NCBI GenBank assembly: GCA_014804365.1
Contig: JAAUZX010000018.1
Coordinates: 1-34,400 of the forward strand
Direction of reading: 5' to 3'
DNA: 34,400 nucleotides
DNA from: Lachnospiraceae bacterium
GTDB taxonomy: Bacteria; Bacillota; Clostridia; Lachnospirales; Lachnospiraceae
The position numbers and the translations under genes were made by a program. Positions 1 to 6,628 of the stretch are shown one piece after another (positions within the stretch are counted from its first letter, which is position 1; each line of letters starts with the position of its first letter). Under the pieces are notes generated by a model that worked only from the letters and a program-made list of their open reading frames with translations, did not search any database and was not told the origin of the DNA.

Positions 1-226
1 GCATGGACTTTCGCGTCAAGCAATTTTATGATTAGATTTTTGAGGAGTTCTGATTTTTTGTTTTAATTATATCATACCTTTAAAAGAAATGACTATAGAA
101 TATCTCCTCATATAAAAATGAAAATGGAGAACGAATCCATGAATTTGCTGTCAACAATGTATTATCATTTCTTCGGGTCAATTAGAAAATGTACTTTCAC
201 AATTTTGGGGAAAAAGGACAAATACA
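1..226. other. Non-coding left edge, no gene recognised
   Basis: AT-rich sequence upstream of the small gene at 227. I see no convincing coding frame. A short open stretch beginning with the ATG at 139 runs for about 43 codons into the next gene in another frame, but it resembles nothing I know. A usable Shine-Dalgarno (AAAGGA) lies just before the ATG at 227. The stretch may be the truncated end of a mobile element that continues to the left. Confidence 0.4.
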
Positions 227-463
227 ATGAATATCATATATGCAGAATACAACATACACCACAATAGTATATACATAGCCACCGCAGGGTATCTTTTGCG
301 AATTGACTGTTGGGAAGCAGAGAAAGGGCTAAAAACTACTGCCTGCTCGGAATGTGCCTTAAATATCCTTGCTATTGATGAGCCACTTGAATATGCTCGT
401 CTGTACTTTGAGGGCAATATGCAGATGTGGGTTGATACGGAAGATTCTTTGGAGCTATGGTAA
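227..463 (+). CDS. DUF6061-like small protein of mobile elements
   Basis: A 78-residue acidic protein. The N-terminal pattern (IIYAEYN, then IYIAT..GYLLRIDCWEAEKG) and the late pattern (IDEPLEYARLY, then MQMWVD) resemble the DUF6061 proteins that I know from integrative elements of gut Clostridia; the assignment is from memory of the family. No function is established. It has no membrane segment or signal peptide. The start at 227 is supported by AAAGGA about eight bases upstream. It runs convergently with the decayed response regulator that ends 17 bases away. Its neighbours (regulator remnant, integrase remnant) fit residual cargo of an old integrative element. Confidence 0.6.
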   Translation: MNIIYAEYNIHHNSIYIATAGYLLRIDCWEAEKGLKTTACSECALNILAIDEPLEYARLYFEGNMQMWVDTEDSLELW

Positions 464-480
464 AAGTTATAGCAAGATAT

Positions 481-830
481 TTATTCTTGTAGACAGATTA
501 AACTTGGGCTGACTTGTAGTATATTCCGTTTATCAAAGATATATTCGTTGTTCCAAATGACATCATAAATCTGCTCTTTGCTAAAAACATGCCCTCTGTT
601 CTGCGTCGATAACATAAGTATCTCAAATTCTTTTCCGGTCAAAATAATCTCCTTGCCATTCTGGAATACCTGATGCATGTTCGGTAAAATTCTTAAATCC
701 CTGAATTGAAGTAACATATCGCTTTCTGTTGATTTTTTCTTTATGCCATGCCCACTCTCATTGATTGCTTTTTATAGCTTTGTATATAAATCTCCCTCTG
801 TACTGTCAAGATGAAGAATAAATATTTCAC
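481..830 (-). pseudogene. Decayed OmpR/VanR-type response regulator, C-terminal part
   Basis: The open part (717 down to 481) reads as a winged-helix DNA-binding domain of the OmpR family: LLQFRDLRILP, then LTGKEFEILMLSTQNRGHVF, then SKEQIYDVIWNNEY. The normal ending (SHISNLRKKI...GVGYKF) is missing. After DKRNI the frame is lost, and a neighbouring frame gives N-L-S-T-R-I where NLRKKI is expected, so a small frameshift is likely. Upstream, the same frame continues with receiver-end-like sequence but meets a TAA at 772-774, and no full receiver domain follows. The gene is therefore broken at both ends. It probably once controlled a transport or resistance gene of an integrative element. The upper boundary is approximate. 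Confidence 0.7.
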
Positions 831-843
831 TCAAAAAATTACC

Positions 844-1752
844 CTATTCAAAAACATCATGGTAAATATTTTGTGTACCATTTGTTAAAATGGTAAATTT
901 GTCATTATATGTCCACAGTTTTTCTATTTCGTCCATATTCTCATCTGAATTTTGTAACAAAGTCGCTAAGTTATCTATTTCCATAAATTCTGATTCATCC
1001 AAAATACTAAATCTATTTCGAAGATACTTCGGTTGATGTGAATAGAAAATTTCATTATTCATCAAAGCATGAAAATCCATAAACAAATATTCACAAACTC
1101 CTTCTAACAGATTTGGCGCAAACAAATCTATAGTTTTGTCTAATGTATTATTTCTTAACCCTAGCCACGCTTCTGATGCAGTGACAAACTTGTGTCTTGG
1201 TAAATCAAACTGACTATAACCAAATCGTGACTCATATTCATAATAACCATCTGCATCTACTAAAATCCATCTTTTTTCTTCGTAACTCCAATATTCATTC
1301 ACCCAATGCTCCATATAACTGTTTCCATCATTACCAAAATCCATGAATCCAGCTCTGGAGCGGCACGGAATGCCTTTCGCCTTTAGTATGGTACTGAATA
1401 ATATAGATGCATTGCGGCAAGACACCGAAATTCTTTTGGTTACATCCTTTCCTTTTGTAAAGCCGGATTCGTCCAATCGAAAAAGTTCCGCTATCATACC
1501 TGCGGCTGTAATAAATAACTCATCTTCATTTTTAAAGCGATGTTTCGGATACAAAGCAAACTTACCAAAGTATTTGTCTTCTAAATAAGTCGAAGGTGGG
1601 GTAAAATACATCGTCGGATGCGTAATTTGGTCACATACCAACATACCAATAGACGGAATGTCATCCGGTAAGGATAAAAGATAGTCTTTATATGCACCTG
1701 CATATGTATATGTACTTGTGTCTAAGTATCGCAAATAGTCTACTTGTTTCAA
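844..1752 (-). CDS. Transglutaminase-like (papain-fold) protein
   Basis: A 302-residue protein with a transglutaminase-core domain. The catalytic triad is visible: Cys112 in RISVSCRNASILF, followed by KGIPCRSRAGF; His149 in the HWVNEYW motif; Asp166 in RWILVDAD. No signal peptide is present, so it should act in the cytoplasm. Bacterial members of this fold are proteases, amidases or cross-linking enzymes, and the substrate here is unknown. I chose the TTG at 1752 because AAGGAGAG lies directly upstream with about five bases of spacing. Reading further upstream would run into the preceding regulator gene, which ends at 1778. The 25-base gap and shared direction suggest that the AraC-type regulator and this enzyme form one transcription unit. 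Confidence 0.8.
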   Translation of the reverse strand: MKQVDYLRYLDTSTYTYAGAYKDYLLSLPDDIPSIGMLVCDQITHPTMYFTPPSTYLEDKYFGKFALYPKHRFKNEDELFITAAGMIAELFRLDESGFTKGKDVTKRISVSCRNASILFSTILKAKGIPCRSRAGFMDFGNDGNSYMEHWVNEYWSYEEKRWILVDADGYYEYESRFGYSQFDLPRHKFVTASEAWLGLRNNTLDKTIDLFAPNLLEGVCEYLFMDFHALMNNEIFYSHQPKYLRNRFSILDESEFMEIDNLATLLQNSDENMDEIEKLWTYNDKFTILTNGTQNIYHDVFE

Positions 1753-1777
1753 ACTTCTCTCCTTATAAGTCCGCAAA

Positions 1778-2653
1778 TTACTTATTCTTGACAGGCATCC
1801 AAATTTCCCAGATATATTCGCTGGAACTAGCATCACCTTCTGGGAACACTTCAAGGCTTGGGATTGCTTCGTCACGTATATACTGACTTGCAGGAAACCA
1901 TTCCGTTAGTATTCGGGTATATGCCGCTGGTACATAATCAATCCCTGTGGGCGAGGTAAATGAAAAGACTGTCCAAGTAGCTGCTGGGATTGTTTCCAAC
2001 GTCATACCCTCTATTTTTTTCCCTTTGTATTCCGCACCAATTATTGTTTTGGTCTTTCCGCCATCTGATTGAAAGTAATATGCACCTACTTGCCAAAATG
2101 GTGCTGTATAGTAATTGTCTACACCACCATCATTCCATAAGCATGCATTATAATAATTCATAAATTCACGCCATAAAGGTGTCAAGTTATCATCTGGTTC
2201 ACATTCACTATACTCATACCCGGAAAGTCCAATAATTTGAAAACTTTCCTTTTTTTCAATTCTGAAATCTATCGCATTTATCCCTTTCAAGGTAAGTGTA
2301 AATATAATTGGCGGATAAACTTTTAGCGGTACACCTGTCTTTCGTGCAAAGGAAGGCGTGGCACCATGTAATTCTTTGAATGCTCTTGAAAATGTTGTTG
2401 GTGACTCATAGCAATACTTTAAAGCAATGTCAATAATCTTTTCATTACTATGTTGAATATCAAATACTGCTTGTGATAAGCGCCTGCGGCGGATATACTC
2501 CGAAATAGATATTCCAGCTACAAACGAAAAAATCCTTGAAAACTCATAAACAGAACATCCGACTATGTGCGCCAATGATTCGTACTGTATCTGACTCGTT
2601 AGGTTTATTTCAATATACTCTATCACTTGGTTCATTCCCTTAATCCAATCCAT
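1778..2653 (-). CDS. AraC-family regulator with GyrI-like ligand-binding domain
   Basis: A 291-residue protein. Residues about 10-107 form an AraC/XylS double helix-turn-helix: YESLAHIVGCSVYEFSRIF, then the linker ISISEYIRRRRLSQA, then the second helix pair ending in PTTFSRAFKELHG. Residues about 125-291 match the GyrI-like/AraC effector-binding fold, which binds small, often hydrophobic or cationic, molecules (as in Rob and BmrR-type regulators). The start has a strong AGGAGG six bases upstream. A TATAAT box lies close upstream (2676-2681). It very probably controls itself and the transglutaminase-like gene 25 bases downstream. The inducer cannot be read from sequence. Confidence 0.9.
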   Translation of the reverse strand: MDWIKGMNQVIEYIEINLTSQIQYESLAHIVGCSVYEFSRIFSFVAGISISEYIRRRRLSQAVFDIQHSNEKIIDIALKYCYESPTTFSRAFKELHGATPSFARKTGVPLKVYPPIIFTLTLKGINAIDFRIEKKESFQIIGLSGYEYSECEPDDNLTPLWREFMNYYNACLWNDGGVDNYYTAPFWQVGAYYFQSDGGKTKTIIGAEYKGKKIEGMTLETIPAATWTVFSFTSPTGIDYVPAAYTRILTEWFPASQYIRDEAIPSLEVFPEGDASSSEYIWEIWMPVKNK

Positions 2654-2675
2654 TGAATACCTCCTATCATCTATG

Positions 2676-2681
2676 ATTATA
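2676..2681 (-). promoter_or_regulatory. -10 box of the AraC-type regulator gene
   Basis: A perfect TATAAT on the minus strand, about 22 bases upstream of the start codon and just before the AGGAGG ribosome site. No good -35 match is present at 16-18 bases, which would suit a promoter helped by an activator such as the gene product itself. Inference only. Confidence 0.5.
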
Positions 2682-2930
2682 TACGAGTGGAAGTAATTTT
2701 TCTTTACATTTCTTGCATAAAACGGATAGATTCATCTTACATAATCCATCTATTTTCTATTCATTCCGCACTTTTACAGCTATCATAGACAAAAGAAGCA
2801 TTACCACATTTGCCTCAAGTGGGACAGTTAATAATAAAATTTTTCCATAAGTGACATTTCTATTCCTCTTATAAAAATATAAAACAAAAAATAAAGCTCC
2901 CTATTTTGTTTCGCCGCATTACAACTTGTT
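2682..2930. other. Intergenic AT-rich spacer, nothing recognised
   Basis: Between the AraC-gene promoter and the integrase remnant I find no coding frame, hairpin or repeat that I can support. The last part (from about 2913) may contain further decayed integrase sequence, since the same frame stays open there, but the similarity is too weak to call. Confidence 0.5.
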
Positions 2931-3470
2931 TGCGGAAGTGTCCGTTACAATGGTGCTACCCATAAGCACGAAATCGGCTTGACAAAAAGGAAGAAAGTGC
3001 GGATCGTTGATTTTGGCTGACATCTTGAAGAAAACAAGGAAATAGCAGCTTAAAACCGTATGCAGTATGGCAAACTCTATCACAGGAATTTCTACAAGGA
3101 AGTTACAGAAAAAAATCGGGTACATTATGAGTATTACAACTTAGGAACGACTGAGAATGTGCCGGAGGATTATACGGAAATCTCCTTTGTATGTCTGAGG
3201 GAAGATGGCTGTCTTGAACTTCCAGCCACCGTAGAAACAGCCTGCCGTACAGCAGCAAGGAAAGTACCGGAATTAGAGGGGTTCCACTTCCACACATTAA
3301 GGCACACCTACACAACAAACCTGTTATCAAACGGGGCACAGCCAAAAGATGTGCAGGAACTTTTAGGACACTCGGACGTAAGCACTACCATAAATGTCTA
3401 TGCACACGCTACAAGGGAGGCAACGCGGGAATCTGCAAAGCTCTTGGACAAGGTTGTGGGAATGAATTAG
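2931..3470 (+). pseudogene. int: Tyrosine recombinase (Tn916-type integrase) remnant
   Basis: The C-terminal half of a tyrosine integrase. It contains the catalytic-domain motifs HTLRHTYTTNLL (H-x-x-R) and LLGHSDVSTTINVYAH (the G-H box followed by the tyrosine nucleophile). Upstream, the same frame reads Y-N-G-A-T-H-K-H-E-I-G and then KKVRIVDFG, as in integrases of Tn916/Tn1549-like elements. It meets in-frame TGA at 3018-3020 and TAA at 3051-3053. The N-terminal arm-binding and core-binding domains and the first catalytic arginine region are missing or unrecognisable. A 136-residue open piece from 3060 could still be translated but cannot be a working recombinase. It ends four bases before the convergent acetyltransferase gene. 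Confidence 0.85.
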
Positions 3471-3474
3471 GAAA

Positions 3475-4008
3475 TTATTCGTCATCATTTAATTTGGCAT
3501 ATAAATATGTATCCTTCCAAATCGCTCTATCGTTTTCATCTTTCCAGAAATATACATTTTTTCTTAAATAAGCTTCACGCTGAAACCCTAATGCTTTAAG
3601 TAATTTCCAAGAATTCTTATTGCGTGGGTCGCATTCTGCATATATCCTATGTATACCGTTTGAAAATGCGTGTCGAATTAACGCTTTACAGCTTTCAACA
3701 GCATAGCCATTGCCCCAATAATTCCGATTAAACACATAACCTATTTCCAACGCATCAAACTCGCGTTTTCCCATATATACATTACCAATCATTTTGTGGG
3801 ATTTTTTTAATTCAACAGCAATCATTTCCTCTGTTCCGATACGCCATTCGAGATTTTCTTTTGTTTCATTAAGAGTCAGCGGTCTATATGGTTCATATTC
3901 CACAACTTCCTTATCAGATAAATATTCAAATAGATCCTGCAAATCCTCTTTTTTGTATCTTCTTAAAACCAGCCTTTCTGTTTCTGCTATAACGATTTTG
4001 TTCTCCAT
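3475..4008 (-). CDS. GNAT acetyltransferase, RimJ/RimL type
   Basis: A 177-residue protein of the Acetyltransf_3 type. It begins with the typical ETERLVLRRYKKEDLQDLF, has the central strand LEIGYVFNRNYWGNGYA with the W-G-N-G-Y-A acetyl-CoA loop, and ends with IHRIYAECDPRNKNSWKLL followed by LGFQREA. Such enzymes transfer acetyl from acetyl-CoA to an amino group of a protein N-terminus, antibiotic or small molecule, and the substrate cannot be predicted here. I place the start at the second methionine (4008), because GGGGG sits about six bases upstream of it, whereas the ATG four codons earlier has no good ribosome site. Its leader contains competing hairpins (4034-4085). It lies in the accessory region between an integrase remnant and an IS110 element. 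Confidence 0.85.
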   Translation of the reverse strand: MENKIVIAETERLVLRRYKKEDLQDLFEYLSDKEVVEYEPYRPLTLNETKENLEWRIGTEEMIAVELKKSHKMIGNVYMGKREFDALEIGYVFNRNYWGNGYAVESCKALIRHAFSNGIHRIYAECDPRNKNSWKLLKALGFQREAYLRKNVYFWKDENDRAIWKDTYLYAKLNDDE

Positions 4009-4033
4009 ATAATCCCCCATTCTTGCTCAACCT

Positions 4034-4085
4034 GCGAGTTTGGGCGCAAGCACAAACTTGCGTGTGAAAAATTTATTTTTCACAC
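4034..4085 (-). promoter_or_regulatory. Hairpin cluster in the acetyltransferase leader
   Basis: Three inverted repeats lie just upstream of the acetyltransferase. A perfect 10-bp stem GTGTGAAAAA/TTTTTCACAC (4062-4071 with 4076-4085) has a four-base loop. A perfect 6-bp stem CGCAAG/CTTGCG (4045-4050 with 4057-4062) has a six-base loop. A longer alternative, GCGAGTTTG with CAAACTTGC (one G-T pair), would exclude the 6-bp stem. Read as minus-strand leader RNA, the order is terminator-like stem, then two mutually exclusive stems, then the ribosome site. This could be attenuation, or just a bidirectional terminator or the end of a mobile element. Confidence 0.4.
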
Positions 4086-4219
4086 TAATCATCCATTCCG
4101 CCGCTGACGCTGGCGGCACAAATAGTCATGAAAAATGGTGTGCGTCTTCCACCACTTCTTTTATAATTGTTACATGGAGCCACACTACAAAGCACGGCGA
4201 GGAGAGTCGAAGGCTTTCT

Positions 4220-4345
4220 TTCAGGGATTGAATCAGTACACTAATCAGTGTAAGCCATATCTTTCAAGCACAAATAAGTGGTACTTCGAGTCCGCAATCT
4301 AAGAATTGTTTTAACTCTTGTTAAATGTGTGATATGGCAGTCAAT
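4220..4345 (+). ncRNA. Candidate IS110 bridge RNA
   Basis: IS110-family recombinases are guided by a bridge RNA encoded in the non-coding end of the element, and this is where it should lie. Visible structure: a 6-bp hairpin TACACT/AGTGTA with loop AATC (4237-4252); a perfect long-range 8-bp helix GCCATATC/GATATGGC (4254-4261 with 4331-4338) that encloses about 70 bases; inside it a short stem GAGT/ACTC surrounding an internal loop and a CAAT/ATTG stem. A helix with internal loops is what guide loops look like, but I cannot assign target- or donor-binding sequences without the element ends. Limits are approximate. Confidence 0.4.
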
Positions 4346-4370
4346 GGCTCCTGACTTTACGAAAGGAGCT
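4339..4370 (+). promoter_or_regulatory. H-type pseudoknot over the transposase ribosome site
   Basis: Stem 1 is AGTCA/TGACT (4339-4343 with 4352-4356). Stem 2 is GGCTCC/GGAGCT (4346-4351 with 4365-4370, one G-U). Loop 1 is two bases, there is no base between stem 2 and stem 1, and loop 3 is eight bases (4357-4364). This is the geometry of a classic H-type pseudoknot. Stem 2 buries the GGAG Shine-Dalgarno of the transposase, whose ATG starts nine bases later at 4378. It would be expected to limit transposase translation. Confidence 0.5.
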
Positions 4371-4377
4371 GTTTCTC

Positions 4378-5640
4378 ATGAAAGTTGTCTATCCAACCTG
4401 CTGTGGCGTCGATGTCCATAAAACTTTTCTCGTTGCCACTATCATTAAAACCACCAAAGGTGTCCAGCCTTCTTACCAGAAAAAGAGGTTTTCTACTTTT
4501 AACAGTGATATCCGGCATTTCAAACAGTGGCTTCTTGATAATTCCTGTTTTCATGTCTGTATGGAATCTACCGGAAAGTACTGGATTCCCGTTTTTAATC
4601 TTCTGGAAGGACACATTAATGTTACCATTGCTAATCCGAAGTGGGTAAAAGCTGTAAAAGGTAACAAAGATGATACCAAAGATTCCAAATGGATCGGCGA
4701 TCTTTTCCGCCTTGGTCTTGTTCCCGGCAGTTTTATTCCCTGTAAGGAAATCCGCATCCTTCGGGAATACACACGGTACCGCTTCAAACTGACCTGCTGC
4801 AAACGGAGTGAAAAAAACCGCTTCCAGAATGCCTTTACCGTTTGTAATGTTGCTCTTGATGCAGTCGTTACCGATATGTTTGGTAAATCTGCATCTTCTA
4901 TTACGGATTATCTGATCACTTCTGATGGATTCGATCCGGAAACGTGTAAATCCTTTCTTCAAAAATCTTTAAAGAAGAAAGCCGATGCTGTGATTGAATC
5001 CATTGAAGGTTATCAGATGACCTCTTCTCAAAAGGAACGTATGCTCATGGTGCGTTCTCATCTTGATTTTGTTCAACAGTCCATTCACTCACTGGACTCC
5101 AAACTGGATGAGTTGATCGCTCCTTATGAAAATGCTGTTTCCCTGCTCTGCACCATTCCCGGAGTTGACAGGTCTTCTGCCATCACTATCATCTCCGAGA
5201 TTGGTACTGATATGACACAATTTAACTCTTCCAAGCGATTGTGTTGCTGGGCGGGATTAACGCCGGGCAACAATGAATCTGCCGGTAAGAAGAAATCTGT
5301 CAGGATCACACGTGCCGGTGTCTACCTCAAACCTGCATTGGTACAATGTGCCCATGCTGCCGTAAAATCCACAGCTACTCCTTACTACAAAAACAAATGT
5401 GAACGTCTTGCCAAAAGAAGAGGTAAAAAGAGAGCCATTATTGCTATCGCAAGGATGATCCTGACTGCTGTCTACCAAATGCTTTCAACCGGAGAAACAT
5501 GGAATCCCTGCGATCTGTATAAAACCGATATGCCGCAGGAGATGCAGGATAAGCAAAAAGCCAAAGCTGTAAAACAGGCGCTGAAATTACTTATATCAGA
5601 AGGTGTAATCCCTCCTGAATCTATACCAACGGCAGTTTAA
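4378..5640 (+). CDS. IS110-family RNA-guided recombinase (transposase)
   Basis: A 420-residue protein with the two IS110 domains. The N-terminal RuvC-like DEDD domain shows Asp12 in CGVDVHKTF, Glu63 in CMESTGKYW, and Asp99/Asp102 in KGNKDDTKDSKWI. The C-terminal Transposase_20 domain begins near 257 with CTIPGVDRSSAITIISEIG and contains the probable catalytic serine 301 in GNNESAGKKKSVRITRAG. Known family members work as a tetramer with a bridge RNA that pairs with both donor and target DNA, without cut-and-paste ends. The length is normal and the frame intact. Translation would start from GGAG (4365-4368), which is sequestered in a pseudoknot. The use of cysteines and lysines near the C-terminus is ordinary for the family. 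Confidence 0.95.
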   Translation: MKVVYPTCCGVDVHKTFLVATIIKTTKGVQPSYQKKRFSTFNSDIRHFKQWLLDNSCFHVCMESTGKYWIPVFNLLEGHINVTIANPKWVKAVKGNKDDTKDSKWIGDLFRLGLVPGSFIPCKEIRILREYTRYRFKLTCCKRSEKNRFQNAFTVCNVALDAVVTDMFGKSASSITDYLITSDGFDPETCKSFLQKSLKKKADAVIESIEGYQMTSSQKERMLMVRSHLDFVQQSIHSLDSKLDELIAPYENAVSLLCTIPGVDRSSAITIISEIGTDMTQFNSSKRLCCWAGLTPGNNESAGKKKSVRITRAGVYLKPALVQCAHAAVKSTATPYYKNKCERLAKRRGKKRAIIAIARMILTAVYQMLSTGETWNPCDLYKTDMPQEMQDKQKAKAVKQALKLLISEGVIPPESIPTAV

Positions 5641-5672
5641 AATTTTTAGTTTGTAGGATACCTTGTATTAGT

Positions 5673-5705
5673 GCGCCCTTTTTTAAGAGCAAAGGGTGTA
5701 TTTTT
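5673..5705 (+). terminator. Terminator after the IS110 recombinase gene
   Basis: A 9-bp stem GCGCCCTTT/AAAGGGTGT (5673-5681 with 5691-5699; two G-U pairs), a nine-base loop, then ATTTTT. The U-run follows only in the plus direction, so it serves the transposase gene. The convergent methyltransferase gene ends immediately beyond it. Confidence 0.65.
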
Positions 5706-5709
5706 CAAT

Positions 5710-6408
5710 CTATTCTCCTTTTCCGGCAATAATAATCGTTGCATCGCCATCCAAAACTTCTTCAATTACAAATCCTGCGTTTTGCAATACTTCTTTTTCA
5801 TGTTCCAGAGTCAGGGGAATATCAAAATGCACATAGCAATTATCCGGTACGTCTGACTGTTTTCTTTTTTCCAGATAAACACTGCGCAACAGTTCCTCTT
5901 CTTCGTTACAACATGCAATATAGTCTCCCAATATAAAAACGCCGCTTTCTTTCAGACTGCAGCAAATCTTCCGATATAATTCCTTTTTGCGTTCCGGCAG
6001 GAAATGATGCAGGCTTTCAAAGGAGATTACAGCATCCCATTTACCATATCCAAAATCATATTGGAAATAATCCTGACATACAGTGGTAAGAGGTTTGTCA
6101 TAATGTTTTACATGTAGTTTATCCAGCATGTTTGCACATAAATCTACGCCTGTTACCTCAATGTTCGGATTTCTTTGCCATATCTTATCAAGTTCTAATC
6201 CGGTTCCACATCCTAAGTCTAAAATCTTCTGACATTCCGAAGGTAATATTTCGGCAAATATCTGATAAGACTTCTCCCAAATTGACATATGTTCTTCATA
6301 GTCATGCAGCCGCTTCGTAAAGAAGTCAGACATTTCTTCCAGCGGGGAATCTGCCGTATCCCGAAGCCATTGTTTTAGGTTCTTCATGTATTCTTCAGAT
6401 GATTGCAT
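5710..6408 (-). CDS. Class I SAM-dependent methyltransferase
   Basis: A 232-residue protein with a Rossmann-like methyltransferase fold. Motif I is KILDLGCGTGLELDKI (residues about 61-76), the acidic end of strand 2 is VTGVDLCANML (Asp89), and the later strands are WDAVISFESLHHF and KESGVFILGDYIACC. The substrate is unknown; the general pattern is that of UbiE/Tam-like small-molecule methyltransferases. I chose the ATG at 6408, preceded by AAGGAG; an upstream TTG with its own AAAGGAG (about 6444) is an alternative and would add 12 residues. The gene is adjacent to the IS110 element but its C-terminus looks complete (ATIIIAGKGE). It is divergent from the DUF2971 gene. Confidence 0.85.
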   Translation of the reverse strand: MQSSEEYMKNLKQWLRDTADSPLEEMSDFFTKRLHDYEEHMSIWEKSYQIFAEILPSECQKILDLGCGTGLELDKIWQRNPNIEVTGVDLCANMLDKLHVKHYDKPLTTVCQDYFQYDFGYGKWDAVISFESLHHFLPERKKELYRKICCSLKESGVFILGDYIACCNEEEELLRSVYLEKRKQSDVPDNCYVHFDIPLTLEHEKEVLQNAGFVIEEVLDGDATIIIAGKGE

Positions 6409-6561
6409 AATATTTTTCTCCTTCCATAACTGTATCGTAATCAAAGTGCCACTCCTTTTATGGTATAACATATCTTAACCCTGTCTTCCACCTCGCGCAC
6501 TTTTAATAAGAAAACATGAACCAATGCCAATAAATCCGTCCGCTGCATCTCAATTAACAAA

Positions 6562-6591
6562 ATGACTTTTCTCTATGATTTGTGGTATACT
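6562..6591 (+). promoter_or_regulatory. Promoter of the DUF2971 gene
   Basis: ATGACT (-35, four of six matches to TTGACA) and TATACT (-10, 6586-6591) are separated by 18 bases. A TG one base before the -10 makes it an extended -10. The ATG follows about 38 bases downstream. This is a plausible vegetative sigma-A promoter, so the gene is probably expressed on its own. Confidence 0.6.
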
Positions 6592-6628
6592 GAAATCACA
6601 TAAGTACAAACATTTACGGAGGTCGCCT

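Larger units (their letters stand above)
4200..5705 (+). mobile_element. IS110-family insertion sequence (ends approximate)
   Basis: The element consists of one full-length IS110-type recombinase gene preceded by about 180 bases of structured non-coding DNA and followed by a short tail with a terminator. IS110 elements have no clear terminal inverted repeats, so I cannot fix the ends from one copy. The left limit is placed where RNA-like structure begins and the right limit at the terminator. A long 5' non-coding part is the arrangement of the IS110 subgroup rather than IS1111. The recombinase gene is intact, so the element could be active. Confidence 0.75.

Noticed and set aside
4040..4231. 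63-codon plus-strand frame with unusual residues, before the IS110 gene
   Set aside because: It runs through the hairpins at 4045-4085 and into the structured lead of the element, has no ribosome site and no recognisable domain; more likely non-coding.
4357..4962. 201-codon minus-strand frame inside the IS110 gene
   Set aside because: It is antisense to the clearly coding transposase and has no family resemblance.
4295..5712. CAATCTA present at 4295-4301 and 5706-5712 as a possible target duplication of the IS
   Set aside because: A 7-base match is likely by chance in stretches of this size, and the left copy lies inside the putative RNA.
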